Positions 43,348 through 51,296 of a stretch of DNA of 64,000 nucleotides are shown here, one piece after another. The position numbers and the translations under genes were made by a program. Below the pieces are notes generated by a model. That model saw only the letters and a list, made by a program, of their open reading frames with translations. It was not told the DNA's origin and did no database searches. The stretch is from Sinomicrobium weinanense (lineage in GTDB: Bacteria > Bacteroidota > Bacteroidia > Flavobacteriales > Flavobacteriaceae): the NCBI RefSeq assembly GCF_018863395.1, contig NZ_JAHKRR010000006.1, positions 145,369 to 209,368 on the forward strand, written 5' to 3'. Each line of letters starts with the position of its first letter. The stretch's first letter is position 1.

Positions 43348-43986
43348 TTAGTTTGCACTCAGGTACTCGGCAACTCCTGTTCTGGTTGCAGACATGGCTT
43401 CTTTACCGTCTTCCCAGTTAGCAGGGCAAACTTCGCCGTTTTTCTGTACGTGGGCATAAGCGTCGATGAGGCGTAAAAACTCATTGACGTTTCGTCCTAC
43501 GGGCATGTGGTTTACACTTTCGTGGAATACGGTACCTTCTTCGTCAATGAGGAAAGTAGCCCTGTAAGTTACGTTATCACCTTCGTAAACGTAAGAATCG
43601 GTATCTTCGTTGTATACTTCAGACTGAAGGTCGAGTATACGCAGCATGTTGGCGAGGTTACGGTTGCTGTCTGCCAGCAGCGGATAGGTTACACCCTCTA
43701 TTCCCCCGTTGTCTTTGGGAGTGTTGAGCCATGCGAAGTGTACTTCGGCAGTGTCACAGGAAGCTCCTATTACTACAGTATTTCTTTTGTCGAACTCGGG
43801 CAAAGCAGCCTGGAAAGCGTGCAGTTCCGTAGGGCAAACGAAAGTAAAGTCTTTCGGATACCAGAACAATATCACTTTTTTGTTGTTTTTAACTGCTTCT
43901 TCCAATACATTCACTTTGAATGTATCACCCATGTCGTTCATAGCGTCAACAGCTATGTTTGGGAACTTTTTACCTACTAATGCCAT
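43348..43986 (-). CDS. Peroxiredoxin, AhpC/typical 2-Cys type
   Basis: 212 residues. Peroxidatic site FWYPKDFTFVCPTELHAFQ and resolving site NGEVCPANWEDGK are both intact, with GASCDTAEVHFAWLNTPKDNGGIEGVTYPLLAD between. It reduces hydrogen peroxide and organic peroxides in the cytoplasm. It leads the series peroxiredoxin-thioredoxin-DUF6952 and has a -7 box 36 bp upstream. Confidence 0.95.
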   Translation of the reverse strand: MALVGKKFPNIAVDAMNDMGDTFKVNVLEEAVKNNKKVILFWYPKDFTFVCPTELHAFQAALPEFDKRNTVVIGASCDTAEVHFAWLNTPKDNGGIEGVTYPLLADSNRNLANMLRILDLQSEVYNEDTDSYVYEGDNVTYRATFLIDEEGTVFHESVNHMPVGRNVNEFLRLIDAYAHVQKNGEVCPANWEDGKEAMSATRTGVAEYLSAN

Positions 43987-44021
43987 AAATAGTATTTTTA
44001 TTGGTTTAATATTTTCTACTG

Positions 44022-44051
44022 CAAAAATAGCATAGTATCCCGAGGGACAAT
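44022..44051 (-). promoter_or_regulatory. Promoter of the peroxiredoxin gene
   Basis: The minus strand reads TATTTTTG at 44022-44029, a TAnnTTTG match, with ATTG (44048-44051) near the -33 position. Confidence 0.6.
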
Positions 44052-44236
44052 ATCATCTTAGATTATAATATTTTATAGGTTGATAGAGGTTCTTAATGAT
44101 GATAGAGAACCGGGGTGTTTTTTGCGGACTTCTTAAAAAAGGACTGTGTAGTTTGATGGGTTAGTAATTTAAAAAGCAAATCGCAGGGAAATTATTTTTC
44201 CATTGTGATTTTGGTTGAACTCCCTCCTGTTTTTTT

Positions 44237-44392
44237 AGAAACTGTTTTGAATTTATCCTTTGGCTCTTTTATGCATCTTTTTCCGCCATACTTCAGCTAT
44301 TTTTCGGTCTATGGCTATGCCCCTCAAAATACCTTCGTCTGGCGAAAAAATACACTATAAAATATTCCAAAAACAAATTCAAAACAGTTTCT
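44237..44392. mobile_element. MITE-like element with 18-bp perfect terminal inverted repeats
   Basis: AGAAACTGTTTTGAATTT (44237-44254) is repeated exactly in reverse complement at 44375-44392. The 156-bp element has no coding potential and no transposase nearby. Its right-end sequence (reverse strand GGAATATTTTATAGTGT) reappears in repeat copies A and C, and the AGAAACTGT end also at 42153, so fragments of this family are scattered in the window. The rest of the 43987-44402 gap contains only the peroxiredoxin promoter. Confidence 0.75.
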
Positions 44393-44402
44393 TAGCAGTT
44401 TT

Positions 44403-45857
44403 TTACTTTTTGGCCAGCTGTCTGATCTTGATGCGGAATGCTGCAAAAAGCAGGGTCATAAACGGGCTGAGCCAGTTGAATATGGCATATCCGGCATAGG
44501 CGGCCGGGGAAACGCCAAGGACGCCGCTGTGATAAGCTCCGCAGGTATTCCACGGAATGAGTACGGAGGTTACCGTACCGGAATCTTCAAGGCTCCTGCT
44601 CAGGTTTTCCGGTGCCAGGCCTTTGTCTTTATAGGCTTTGGCAAACATTTTTCCCGGTACCACAATAGCCAGATACTGGTCAGATGCCGTAGCGTTCAGT
44701 GCAAGGCAACTGGCCACGGTACTGGCAAACAGGCCAAAGGTGGTGTGGAAAAGTTTTAGCAGGCTATCTGTTATTTTGGCCAGTGCCCCGATGGCTTCCA
44801 TGATTCCGCCAAAAACCATAGCACAAATAATGAGCCATATAGTTCCCATCATGCCGGCCATACCCCCGGCAGAGAACAGTTCGTTGAGTTCGGGGTCGGA
44901 GGTTTCTACGGAGGTGCTTATGGTTATGGCATCCATGATGCCCTTGTAAGCGGAATGAAAAGTGAGAGTGTCTTCACCTGCTATACGTGTCACGATATCC
45001 GGTTGAAAGAAAATGGCAAATGCCCCGCCTAAAAGCGTACCCACAAGCAAGGCTATCAGGGGCTGGGTTTTTTTGATAATCATAAAAATCACAAGGACCG
45101 GAACAATGAACAGCCAGGGGGAGATATGAAAAGATTCTTTGATGGTGGTGAGAATGCCTTCGGTATCGGGTGTCCCGGAAGTGTCTATGGTAAAACCCAG
45201 AATGATAAATACGATCAGGGTAACGATTATTGTAGGAACTGTGGTAAACGACATATACCGGATATGGGTAAAAAGGTCGGTACCGGCCATGGCCGGGGCA
45301 AGGTTGGTGGTATCGCTCAGGGGAGACATCTTATCGCCAAAGTATGCTCCGGAAAGTACGGCCCCTGCTGTCATTCCCAAAGAAATGCCCAATGCATCCC
45401 CGATGCCTATAAGTGCTATACCCACGGTTGCCGAAGTAGTCCAGCTGCTGCCGGTTGCCAGTGAGATAATGGCACAGATGATCACGCAGGCTGCCAGAAA
45501 TATTGTAGGATTGAGGATCTGTAATCCGTAATAGATCATAGAAGGGATAATACCACTTATGAGCCATGTACCCGACAAGGCACCTACCAGCAACAGGATC
45601 AGAATGGCTCCGGTGGTAGACTTTACATTGTGAGCTACTTCTTCCATCATAAGATCGTAAGGAACCTTGTTATAGAAACCCACTATGGCCGCGACGGCAG
45701 CTCCGAGCAGCAGGATAAACTGGTTGGAGCCCGAAAGGGCATCGTCCTTATAAACAAAAAGAACGTTGTAGGCCAACATTCCTATAAGTGCAAATACGGG
45801 GATAAGGGCCTCCCAGATAGATAATTCCTTGTTTTCAATGATCTTATTTTCTTCCAT
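44403..45857 (-). CDS. nhaC: Na+/H+ antiporter NhaC family
   Basis: 484 residues with about 11-12 TM helices. ATGSSWTTSATVGIALIGIGDALGISLGMTAGAVLSGAYFGDKMSPLSDTTNLAPA is the family core split across two membrane re-entry loops. The C-terminus keeps LIPWNTCGAYHSGVLGVSPAAY. It exchanges external protons for cytoplasmic sodium, or a related cation/carboxylate exchange. Its 3' end lies 10 bp after the MITE-like element. It is monocistronic. Confidence 0.93.
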   Translation of the reverse strand: MEENKIIENKELSIWEALIPVFALIGMLAYNVLFVYKDDALSGSNQFILLLGAAVAAIVGFYNKVPYDLMMEEVAHNVKSTTGAILILLLVGALSGTWLISGIIPSMIYYGLQILNPTIFLAACVIICAIISLATGSSWTTSATVGIALIGIGDALGISLGMTAGAVLSGAYFGDKMSPLSDTTNLAPAMAGTDLFTHIRYMSFTTVPTIIVTLIVFIILGFTIDTSGTPDTEGILTTIKESFHISPWLFIVPVLVIFMIIKKTQPLIALLVGTLLGGAFAIFFQPDIVTRIAGEDTLTFHSAYKGIMDAITISTSVETSDPELNELFSAGGMAGMMGTIWLIICAMVFGGIMEAIGALAKITDSLLKLFHTTFGLFASTVASCLALNATASDQYLAIVVPGKMFAKAYKDKGLAPENLSRSLEDSGTVTSVLIPWNTCGAYHSGVLGVSPAAYAGYAIFNWLSPFMTLLFAAFRIKIRQLAKK

Positions 45858-45939
45858 ATGTGTTTAAAGTTGTCAGACAGCCGGGAGTTTAGAGGCTGTA
45901 ATAATACGATTTTGCAGAAATGTATACAAGTTTTATTAG

Positions 45940-45973
45940 AAGGTGAGAAAGTGAGAAGGTGAGAGGGTGGGAG
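45940..45973. repeat. GTGAGAAG microsatellite, left arm around the four-helix gene
   Basis: GAAGGTGAGAAAGTGAGAAG then GTGAGAGGGTGGGA occurs here and its reverse complement occurs at 46340-46388, so the two arms frame the 45981-46322 gene. The same octamer forms the long array at 54941. Confidence 0.75.
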
Positions 45974-45980
45974 TTATTTT

Positions 45981-46322
45981 TCATAGGTGGATTTGATTTT
46001 TGACACTTTCAGTACCTTCGGTAGATAATTCATTCAATTCTGCAACGTTGCCTATCCTGGATTTTTTCAGGAATTCCGTCCGGTAAAGGCATTCATCGGC
46101 TTCTTCTACCACGATGCAAATCTTGGCATAGCGTTCCTTTGCGGAGCGTCCTCTGCAGAACGCCCTGAAATTTGCTCCGACCGAAGTAGACGACTTGGCG
46201 AGCTGATAGCTAACCACTTTGGCCGAAACATTTTTCGGAAGCGTTTCCAGAAAAGCTAATACCCTCACAGCATATTCCAAGGTACGGTTTCTCATCTGCT
46301 CATTAAATTCCGCGTTTGTCAT
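45981..46322 (-). CDS. Four-helix-bundle protein (S23/IVS-encoded type)
   Basis: 113 residues from ATG at 46322 (MTNAEFNEQMRNRTLEYAVR). The family pattern is clear: VSYQLAKSSTSVGANFRAFCRGRSAKERYAKICIVVEEADECLYRTEFLKKSRI. Such proteins are encoded in 23S rRNA intervening sequences and in stand-alone loci; their function is unknown. The C-terminus ends in STEGTESVKNQ instead of the usual hydrophobic helix and looks derived from intergenic repeat, suggesting a truncated last helix. Inverted GTGAGAAG repeats flank the gene. Confidence 0.82.
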   Translation of the reverse strand: MTNAEFNEQMRNRTLEYAVRVLAFLETLPKNVSAKVVSYQLAKSSTSVGANFRAFCRGRSAKERYAKICIVVEEADECLYRTEFLKKSRIGNVAELNELSTEGTESVKNQIHL

Positions 46323-46339
46323 ATAACATGCTTTACGAT

Positions 46340-46388
46340 CTTCCCACCCTCTCACCTTCTCACCTTCTCACTTTCTCACTTTCTCACA
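46340..46388. repeat. GTGAGAAG microsatellite, right arm (inverted)
   Basis: CCCACCCTCTCACCTTCTC, then ACCTTCTCACTTTCTCAC, the reverse complement of the 45940-45973 tract. It overlaps the 3' end of the trans-sulfuration gene. Confidence 0.75.
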
Positions 46389-47580
46389 CCCCCAACGCTT
46401 TCATGCAAGCCTTCATTTTGTCGTAAGTCCGTGCTATATCCTGGTCCAGCCCGATAGAGAAACGGATAAGACCGTCGGTGAGGCCCATTTGTTTTTGTTC
46501 TTCTTCGGGGATCTCGGAAGAGGTGGAAGTACCGGGGGCACTGAACAGGGTTTTGTAGAAACCGAGGCTTACGGCCAGATAGCCGAGGTTGTCGTTCTGC
46601 ATGCGTTCCATCAGCGCATTGGCCTTGCCCAGGGAACCTACGTCGAGGGTCATCATACCACCGAAGCCGTATTCGGGATTGAGCTGTTTTTTCATGGTAT
46701 CGTGCCCGGGGTGAGATTCCAGCCCAGGATAGACCACCCGCATGCCGTCCTTTTCGAACTGTGTGGCCAGGAACATGGCATTTTCACTGTGTTTTCTGAT
46801 ACGTATATGCAGGGTACGGAGGTTTTTAAGGATGGAGGCGGCCCGGAGGCTGTCCATAGTGCTCCCTAAAAGCATGCCTGCACCGCTGTTGACATCCTTC
46901 AGAGACAGGCAGAAATCCTTGGTGCCACACACCACGCCGCCCACACAATCACTACTGCCGTTGATGAACTTGGTAAGGCTGTGGATGACCACATCGGCCC
47001 CGTGCTGTGCAGGAGCAATGCTGAGCGGGGAAAAGGTATTGTCAATGACCAGTGTGATATTGTGCCTTTTGGCGATTTCTGACAAGGCCTTGAGATCGGC
47101 TATTTCCAGGAGAGGATTGCTCACAGCTTCGCAATAGATCATCCGGGTCTTGTCGGTGATGGCAGCTTCGACCTTTTCGGGCGAAGTGATGTCTGTAAAC
47201 GAGGTCTGAATATCGAAACGGGGCAGGAAATTTTTCATAAAAGCATAAGTGCCCCCGTAAACCGTTCTGCCCGATACGATATGACTTCCGGCTTCACAGA
47301 GTTGCAGGGTCACGGAGGTGATAGCTCCCATGCCACTGGAAGTGACATTGGCTGTCTCTGTTCCTTCCATAGCGGCCAGGGCTTCACCCAGGTACAGGTT
47401 GGAAGGCGAAGAGTGGCGGGAGTACAGGTAGCACCCCTCGGTATTGCCTTCAAAAGTATCGAACATGGTCTTTGCCGAGAGGAATGTGTAAGTGGACGAA
47501 TCGGAAACGGAAGGGTTAACCCCTCCGAACTCCCCGAAATATTGCAGGTCCTGTATTTTGTTTGCAGGGTCGAATGCCAT
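46384..47580 (-). CDS. Cys/Met-metabolism PLP enzyme (methionine gamma-lyase / cystathionine gamma-synthase type)
   Basis: 398 residues. The family signature is complete: YLYSRHSSPSNLYLGEALAAMEGTE, TSSGMGAITSVTL, the VIDNTFSPL aspartate and the PLP lysine in VIHSLTKFINGSSDCVGG. GTSTSSEIPEEEQKQMGLTDGLIRFSIGLD closes the active site. These enzymes add or remove sulfur side chains on homoserine or methionine. Its location beside metE fits methionine metabolism. The exact reaction (gamma-lyase or synthase) cannot be settled by eye. Confidence 0.9.
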   Translation of the reverse strand: MAFDPANKIQDLQYFGEFGGVNPSVSDSSTYTFLSAKTMFDTFEGNTEGCYLYSRHSSPSNLYLGEALAAMEGTETANVTSSGMGAITSVTLQLCEAGSHIVSGRTVYGGTYAFMKNFLPRFDIQTSFTDITSPEKVEAAITDKTRMIYCEAVSNPLLEIADLKALSEIAKRHNITLVIDNTFSPLSIAPAQHGADVVIHSLTKFINGSSDCVGGVVCGTKDFCLSLKDVNSGAGMLLGSTMDSLRAASILKNLRTLHIRIRKHSENAMFLATQFEKDGMRVVYPGLESHPGHDTMKKQLNPEYGFGGMMTLDVGSLGKANALMERMQNDNLGYLAVSLGFYKTLFSAPGTSTSSEIPEEEQKQMGLTDGLIRFSIGLDQDIARTYDKMKACMKALGV

Positions 47581-47772
47581 TGAGATCAGTTTTAAAAATT
47601 AACGCTGCAATCTACCGAAACCGCGGGATTTTAACAAATCATTTTTTAAATTATTGATAAAATGGAGGGGGTTTTTTGATGTTGTTTTGAAGGATGTTTT
47701 GTGAATGTTGCTTTCTGTTGCGGTTTTTTGAAAGTAGGGGAAGGAGGGAGGAAACTGTTTTTTCGGGAGGAA

Positions 47773-47945
47773 GTAACCACAGAGGGTACAAAGTACACTG
47801 AGGATGTTCAGAACTATACCCCCCCTGCCCCCCTCAGGGGGGGAGCATTATCGCTTTTAAAGGGACTTGTAGCTCCCCCCTTGAGGGGGGCAGGGGGGGT
47901 GTTCCCCAATTGGATGTAGAATACTTTATGTACCCTTTGTGGTTA
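47773..47945. repeat. Nested palindrome with CCCCCTGCCCCCCT core, copy 1
   Basis: The core CCCCCTGCCCCCCTCAGGGG (from 47821) pairs with CTCCCCCCTTGAGGGG then GGCAGGGGGG ending at 47900. Outer arms TAACCACAGAGGGTACA (47774) and TGTACCCTTTGTGGTTA (ending 47945) also pair. A second copy of the core lies at 50898-50982, on the other side of metE. No gene is supported in 47581-47969. Confidence 0.85.
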
Positions 47946-47969
47946 AAAAATATATCGGCCTGCCCCCGA

Positions 47970-50273
47970 TCAGGAAACGGGTTGGTCTACTTTTTTCCTG
48001 ATCTTTTTAGCGGCCTGTACCATATTGACGAGAGCGGCTTCGGTCTCTTCCCATTTCCGGGTCTTGAGGCCGCAATCGGGGTTAACCCAGATGTTTTCGG
48101 CAGGGAGCAGGTCGCTGGCCTTTTCGAGCAACACAACCATTTCTTCCACGGTGGGTACCCTGGGGGAATGGATGTCATAGACTCCCGGGCCTATTTCATT
48201 CGGGTATTTGAAATCTGCAAAAGCCTCCAGCAATTCCATTTGCGAACGGGAGGTCTCTATGGTAATGACATCGGCATCCATGGCTGCAATATGCTCAATG
48301 ATGTCGTTAAATTCGCTGTAACACATATGAGTGTGTATCTGGGTTTCGTCTTTTACACCACTGGCGGCGATGCGGAAAGCCCTGATAGCCCAGTCGAGAT
48401 AAGCGGGCCAGTCCTTTTTTCGCAGTGGCAGCCCTTCGCGGATGGCAGGTTCGTCGATCTGTATCATCTGTATACCTGCTTTTTCCAGGGCAAGCACTTC
48501 GTCCCTTATAGCCAGTGCGATCTGGAAGGTGGTCTCCTGGCGCGGTTGGTCATCCCTGACAAAAGACCATTGCAGTATGGTAACGGGACCCGTAAGCATA
48601 CCTTTTACAATTTTGCCGGTATGCTCCTGCGAAAAACGGCTCCAGCGAACGGTCATGTCCTCCGGGCGGCTTACATCACCATAAATGATCGGAGGTTTTA
48701 CGCACCGGCTACCGTAGCTCTGTACCCATCCGTTTTTGGTGAAGATAAACCCTTCGAGCAGTTCGCCGAAATACTCTACCATATCGTTGCGCTCAAATTC
48801 GCCGTGGACCAGTACATCCAGGCCAATGCTCTCCTGGATACGGATAGCCTCTATGGTGGCTTCCTCGATCCTGCTCTCATATTCGGCCTGGGTGAGCTCT
48901 CCTTTTTTCAACCTTGCCCGCAACCTTCGTATGTCTGTGGTCTGGGGAAAAGAACCGATAGTCGTCGTCGGGTAGAGGGGCAGCCCAAAACGTTCTTTCT
49001 GGATCTTTTGCCGGAGCGCAAAGCCCACATGTCGTGAAGTATCCTTCCCGGAAATACCGGCTACCCGCTCTTTAATCTCCTTCTTGTGAATACGGGATGA
49101 AGCGCGCCTGTCTGCCAATGCTTTTTGATTAGCTTCCAGCGGGGCTGCGTTGCCATTCAGTATTTCATAAAGATCGACTGTTTCTCCGAGTTTCTGCTTT
49201 GCAAAAGCCAGCCAGTTCCTGATCTCCGGGTCTATACCGGTCTCTGCTTCCAGGTCATAAGGCGTGTGAAGTAGGGAACAGGAGGTAGCTATCATTACGT
49301 TTTCTACGCCCAGTTTGGCAATGGCTTTACGGAGGAGTTGCAGGGATTTATTGTAGTCATTCTTCCAGATGTTACGTCCGTCCACAACACCGAGGGAAAG
49401 GATCAGGTTTTCGGGGATGGTTTCCAGTATGGTATCCAGTTGCTGTGGCGCCCGGACCAGGTCTACATGCAGGGCAGATACGGGAAGTGAGACAGCCAGG
49501 GCAGTGTTGTCTCCCAACGCTTCAAAATAAGTGGTGACCATGATTTTCAGTCCTTTGCAGGCTTCGGCTATGGTTGCATAGGCTTCTTTGCAGGCGTTCT
49601 TTTCTTCTTCGGTAAGGTCGAGGGACAAAAAAGGTTCGTCCAGTTGTATCCATTCTGCTCCCAGGTCACGGAGCTCATTGAGGATATCCACATAGACAGG
49701 AAGCAACTTCTTTAAAAGCTCTATACGGTGAAACCCTTCTTCCTTTTCTTTTCCCAGTAACAGGTAGGACACAGGGCCGATGAGGACAGGTTTCGGGGTT
49801 TTGTCCAGGACTTTCCGGGCTTCCGTAAACTGTTGGGTGATCCGGGAGGAAAACCGCCGGAAGGACTGGTCCTTGTAAAACTCCGGTACGATGTAGTGAT
49901 AATTGGTGTCGAACCACTTGGTCATTTCCATGGCGGTGATATCCAGTCCGTTTTTCTGATAGCCCCGTGCCATGGCAAAATAGAGGTCGAGCTCAGTGTT
50001 TTCCTTGTTTTCTGTCAATACGGGAGTGTAGCGCTTCGGGATGGCACCCAGGCTAAGGGTCATGTCGAGCACCTGGTCGTAAAAGCTGAAATCATTACAG
50101 GGCACGAGGTCAATGCCGGCTTCCTGTTGTACCGTCCAGTTCTGCCGGCGCAGTTCTTCGGCGACAGAGAGCAGTTCCTCCCGGCTGGTCTTTCCTGCCC
50201 AGTACTGTTCGCAGGCCTTTTTCAGTTCGCGCCGGGCACCGATACGGGGATAACCCAAATTGTTTTTTTGCAT
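47970..50273 (-). CDS. metE: Cobalamin-independent methionine synthase MetE
   Basis: 767 residues, full length. The N-terminal domain opens MQKNNLGYPRIGARRELKKACE; the C-terminal domain has GSFPQTTDIRRLRARLKKGELT, VHGEFERNDMVEYFGE, and the zinc ligands in THMCYSEFNDI and in VNPDCGLKTR. It transfers methyl from methyl-tetrahydrofolate to homocysteine without B12. A cobalamin riboswitch lies 0.3 kb upstream in the same orientation, so B12 should shut it off. It lies between two copies of the CCCCCTGCCCCCCT palindrome. Confidence 0.97.
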   Translation of the reverse strand: MQKNNLGYPRIGARRELKKACEQYWAGKTSREELLSVAEELRRQNWTVQQEAGIDLVPCNDFSFYDQVLDMTLSLGAIPKRYTPVLTENKENTELDLYFAMARGYQKNGLDITAMEMTKWFDTNYHYIVPEFYKDQSFRRFSSRITQQFTEARKVLDKTPKPVLIGPVSYLLLGKEKEEGFHRIELLKKLLPVYVDILNELRDLGAEWIQLDEPFLSLDLTEEEKNACKEAYATIAEACKGLKIMVTTYFEALGDNTALAVSLPVSALHVDLVRAPQQLDTILETIPENLILSLGVVDGRNIWKNDYNKSLQLLRKAIAKLGVENVMIATSCSLLHTPYDLEAETGIDPEIRNWLAFAKQKLGETVDLYEILNGNAAPLEANQKALADRRASSRIHKKEIKERVAGISGKDTSRHVGFALRQKIQKERFGLPLYPTTTIGSFPQTTDIRRLRARLKKGELTQAEYESRIEEATIEAIRIQESIGLDVLVHGEFERNDMVEYFGELLEGFIFTKNGWVQSYGSRCVKPPIIYGDVSRPEDMTVRWSRFSQEHTGKIVKGMLTGPVTILQWSFVRDDQPRQETTFQIALAIRDEVLALEKAGIQMIQIDEPAIREGLPLRKKDWPAYLDWAIRAFRIAASGVKDETQIHTHMCYSEFNDIIEHIAAMDADVITIETSRSQMELLEAFADFKYPNEIGPGVYDIHSPRVPTVEEMVVLLEKASDLLPAENIWVNPDCGLKTRKWEETEAALVNMVQAAKKIRKKVDQPVS

Positions 50274-50310
50274 GTTAAAATAGCATTAAGTTAAACATTA
50301 AATCAGGCGG

Positions 50311-50398
50311 AACATTTGAGGTTGTATGTTGTAGGTTACAGGTTGCAGGTTTCATTTGTCTCTAACCTTCAACTTGCAACCTGTAACCTGCAACACCC
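50311..50398. repeat. Long inverted repeat in the metE leader
   Basis: GTTGTAGGTTACAGGTTGCAG, split at 50331 and 50341, pairs with CTTGCAACCTGTAACCTGCA at about 50371-50393. It lies between the riboswitch and the metE start and shares words with 43281-43347. It may affect how the riboswitch signal reaches metE. Confidence 0.7.
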
Positions 50399-50579
50399 CA
50401 TAAACGTTTTCCTGAACATTAAATTAATGTCCCTTACTATTTTTCCGTATGCCTTAGAAGAATCGTAGAAGAGAGGATATAACAATACAGGTAGTGAACA
50501 ACACATATAATGCCGCAAACCGCTGAGAAATATCCCGACTACTGCTTCAAGACCGCGAAAGCATACGTCTCTGCATTAT

Positions 50580-50745
50580 AAGCAAGTCTCCTGGCTCGTA
50601 ACATTGCTGCCATCCTTCTCATCCCGTGGGCGGGACAATGGATTCCTTAGTGCAGGCAGCAACTTTATATTACTCACAGTTGCGCGTCAGCCCGTGATTT
50701 TCACACGGTTCCTTTTTAAGGAGTTGCCCAATAGGCTTTGGTACA
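50580..50745 (-). promoter_or_regulatory. Cobalamin riboswitch upstream of metE
   Basis: On the minus strand the aptamer reads GGAACCGTGTGAAAATCACG, then GCGCAACTGTGAGT, a long variable helix, GATGAGAAGGATGGCAGCA, and AGCCAGGAGACTTGC at the 3' end. These are the conserved B12-box elements in order. It lies about 300 bp upstream of metE, so adenosyl- or methylcobalamin should repress the B12-independent enzyme. Confidence 0.93.
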
Positions 50746-50783
50746 ACCCCACTTATAATGGGAAATAGTATGTATGAACACCA

Positions 50784-50791
50784 CAAAGGTA
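50784..50791 (-). promoter_or_regulatory. -7 box of the metE riboswitch transcript
   Basis: The minus strand reads TACCTTTG, a TAnnTTTG match, about 40 bp before the aptamer. The -33 region is weak. Confidence 0.55.
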
Positions 50792-50863
50792 GCTAATATC
50801 CCGGTAACAATTGTGTAAGGGACCGTTTTATACTGATAAATAACAAATATGAAGTTAGAGGTT

Positions 50864-51020
50864 AGAAATACGAAATTGGAAGTTTGTGGAGTGGAGGACA
50901 CCCCCCTGCCCCCCTCAAGGGGGGAGCCTTATTTCTTTTAAAGAGCATTACAACTCCCCCCTTGAGGGGGGCAGGGGGGGCTTAAAACAATTCACCCTTC
51001 CTTCATACTTCCAACTTTAG
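50864..51020. repeat. Nested palindrome with CCCCCTGCCCCCCT core, copy 2
   Basis: The core CCCCCTGCCCCCCTCAAGG (from about 50902) pairs with CCTTGAGGGGGGCAGGGGG ending near 50980. Outer arms TACGAAATTGGAAG and CTTCCAACTTTAGTTCGTA also pair. It sits between the two divergent cobalamin riboswitches and is close to copy 1 in sequence and spacing. Confidence 0.85.
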
Positions 51021-51023
51021 TTC

Positions 51024-51031
51024 GTACTTTT
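51024..51031 (+). promoter_or_regulatory. -7 box of the btuB riboswitch transcript
   Basis: TACTTTTG matches TAnnTTTG and lies 10 bp before the start of the aptamer. Confidence 0.65.
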
Positions 51032-51041
51032 GCGCCAAAAT

Positions 51042-51216
51042 CTGGTTCGGCATTGCCGATGAAAAGGGAACCGGGTGAGAAACCCGGGCTGTACCCGCAA
51101 CTGTATGCTTAGTCCTGATACCTATCGGGATGCCTGTTGTTATTACTTCGTTGCCACTGATCTCTCCGGAGAATGGGAAGGCTGACAGCAGGACGCAAGC
51201 CAGGAGACCTGCCGGA
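51042..51216 (+). promoter_or_regulatory. Cobalamin riboswitch upstream of the BtuB-like receptor
   Basis: The conserved order is visible: AAAAGGGAACCGGGTGAG, AAACCCGGGCTGTACCCGCA, ACTGTATGC, the variable helices, GCCACTGATC, GGAGAATGGGAAGGCTGACA and GACGCAAGCCAGGAGACCTG. This is a canonical B12 riboswitch with about 80 bp to the receptor ATG, where the expression platform must lie. Confidence 0.95.
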
Positions 51217-51296
51217 TTTTAAAACGGATGTCAAACTTTCGGGATAAAGGTTTGCGTATGTACAGCCATACTTTTTCCCATTTATTACACAAATCA

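Noticed and set aside
47910..49037. 375-residue frame on the plus strand
   Set aside because: It is entirely antisense to metE, whose motifs and riboswitch are clear, and its translation has no family features.
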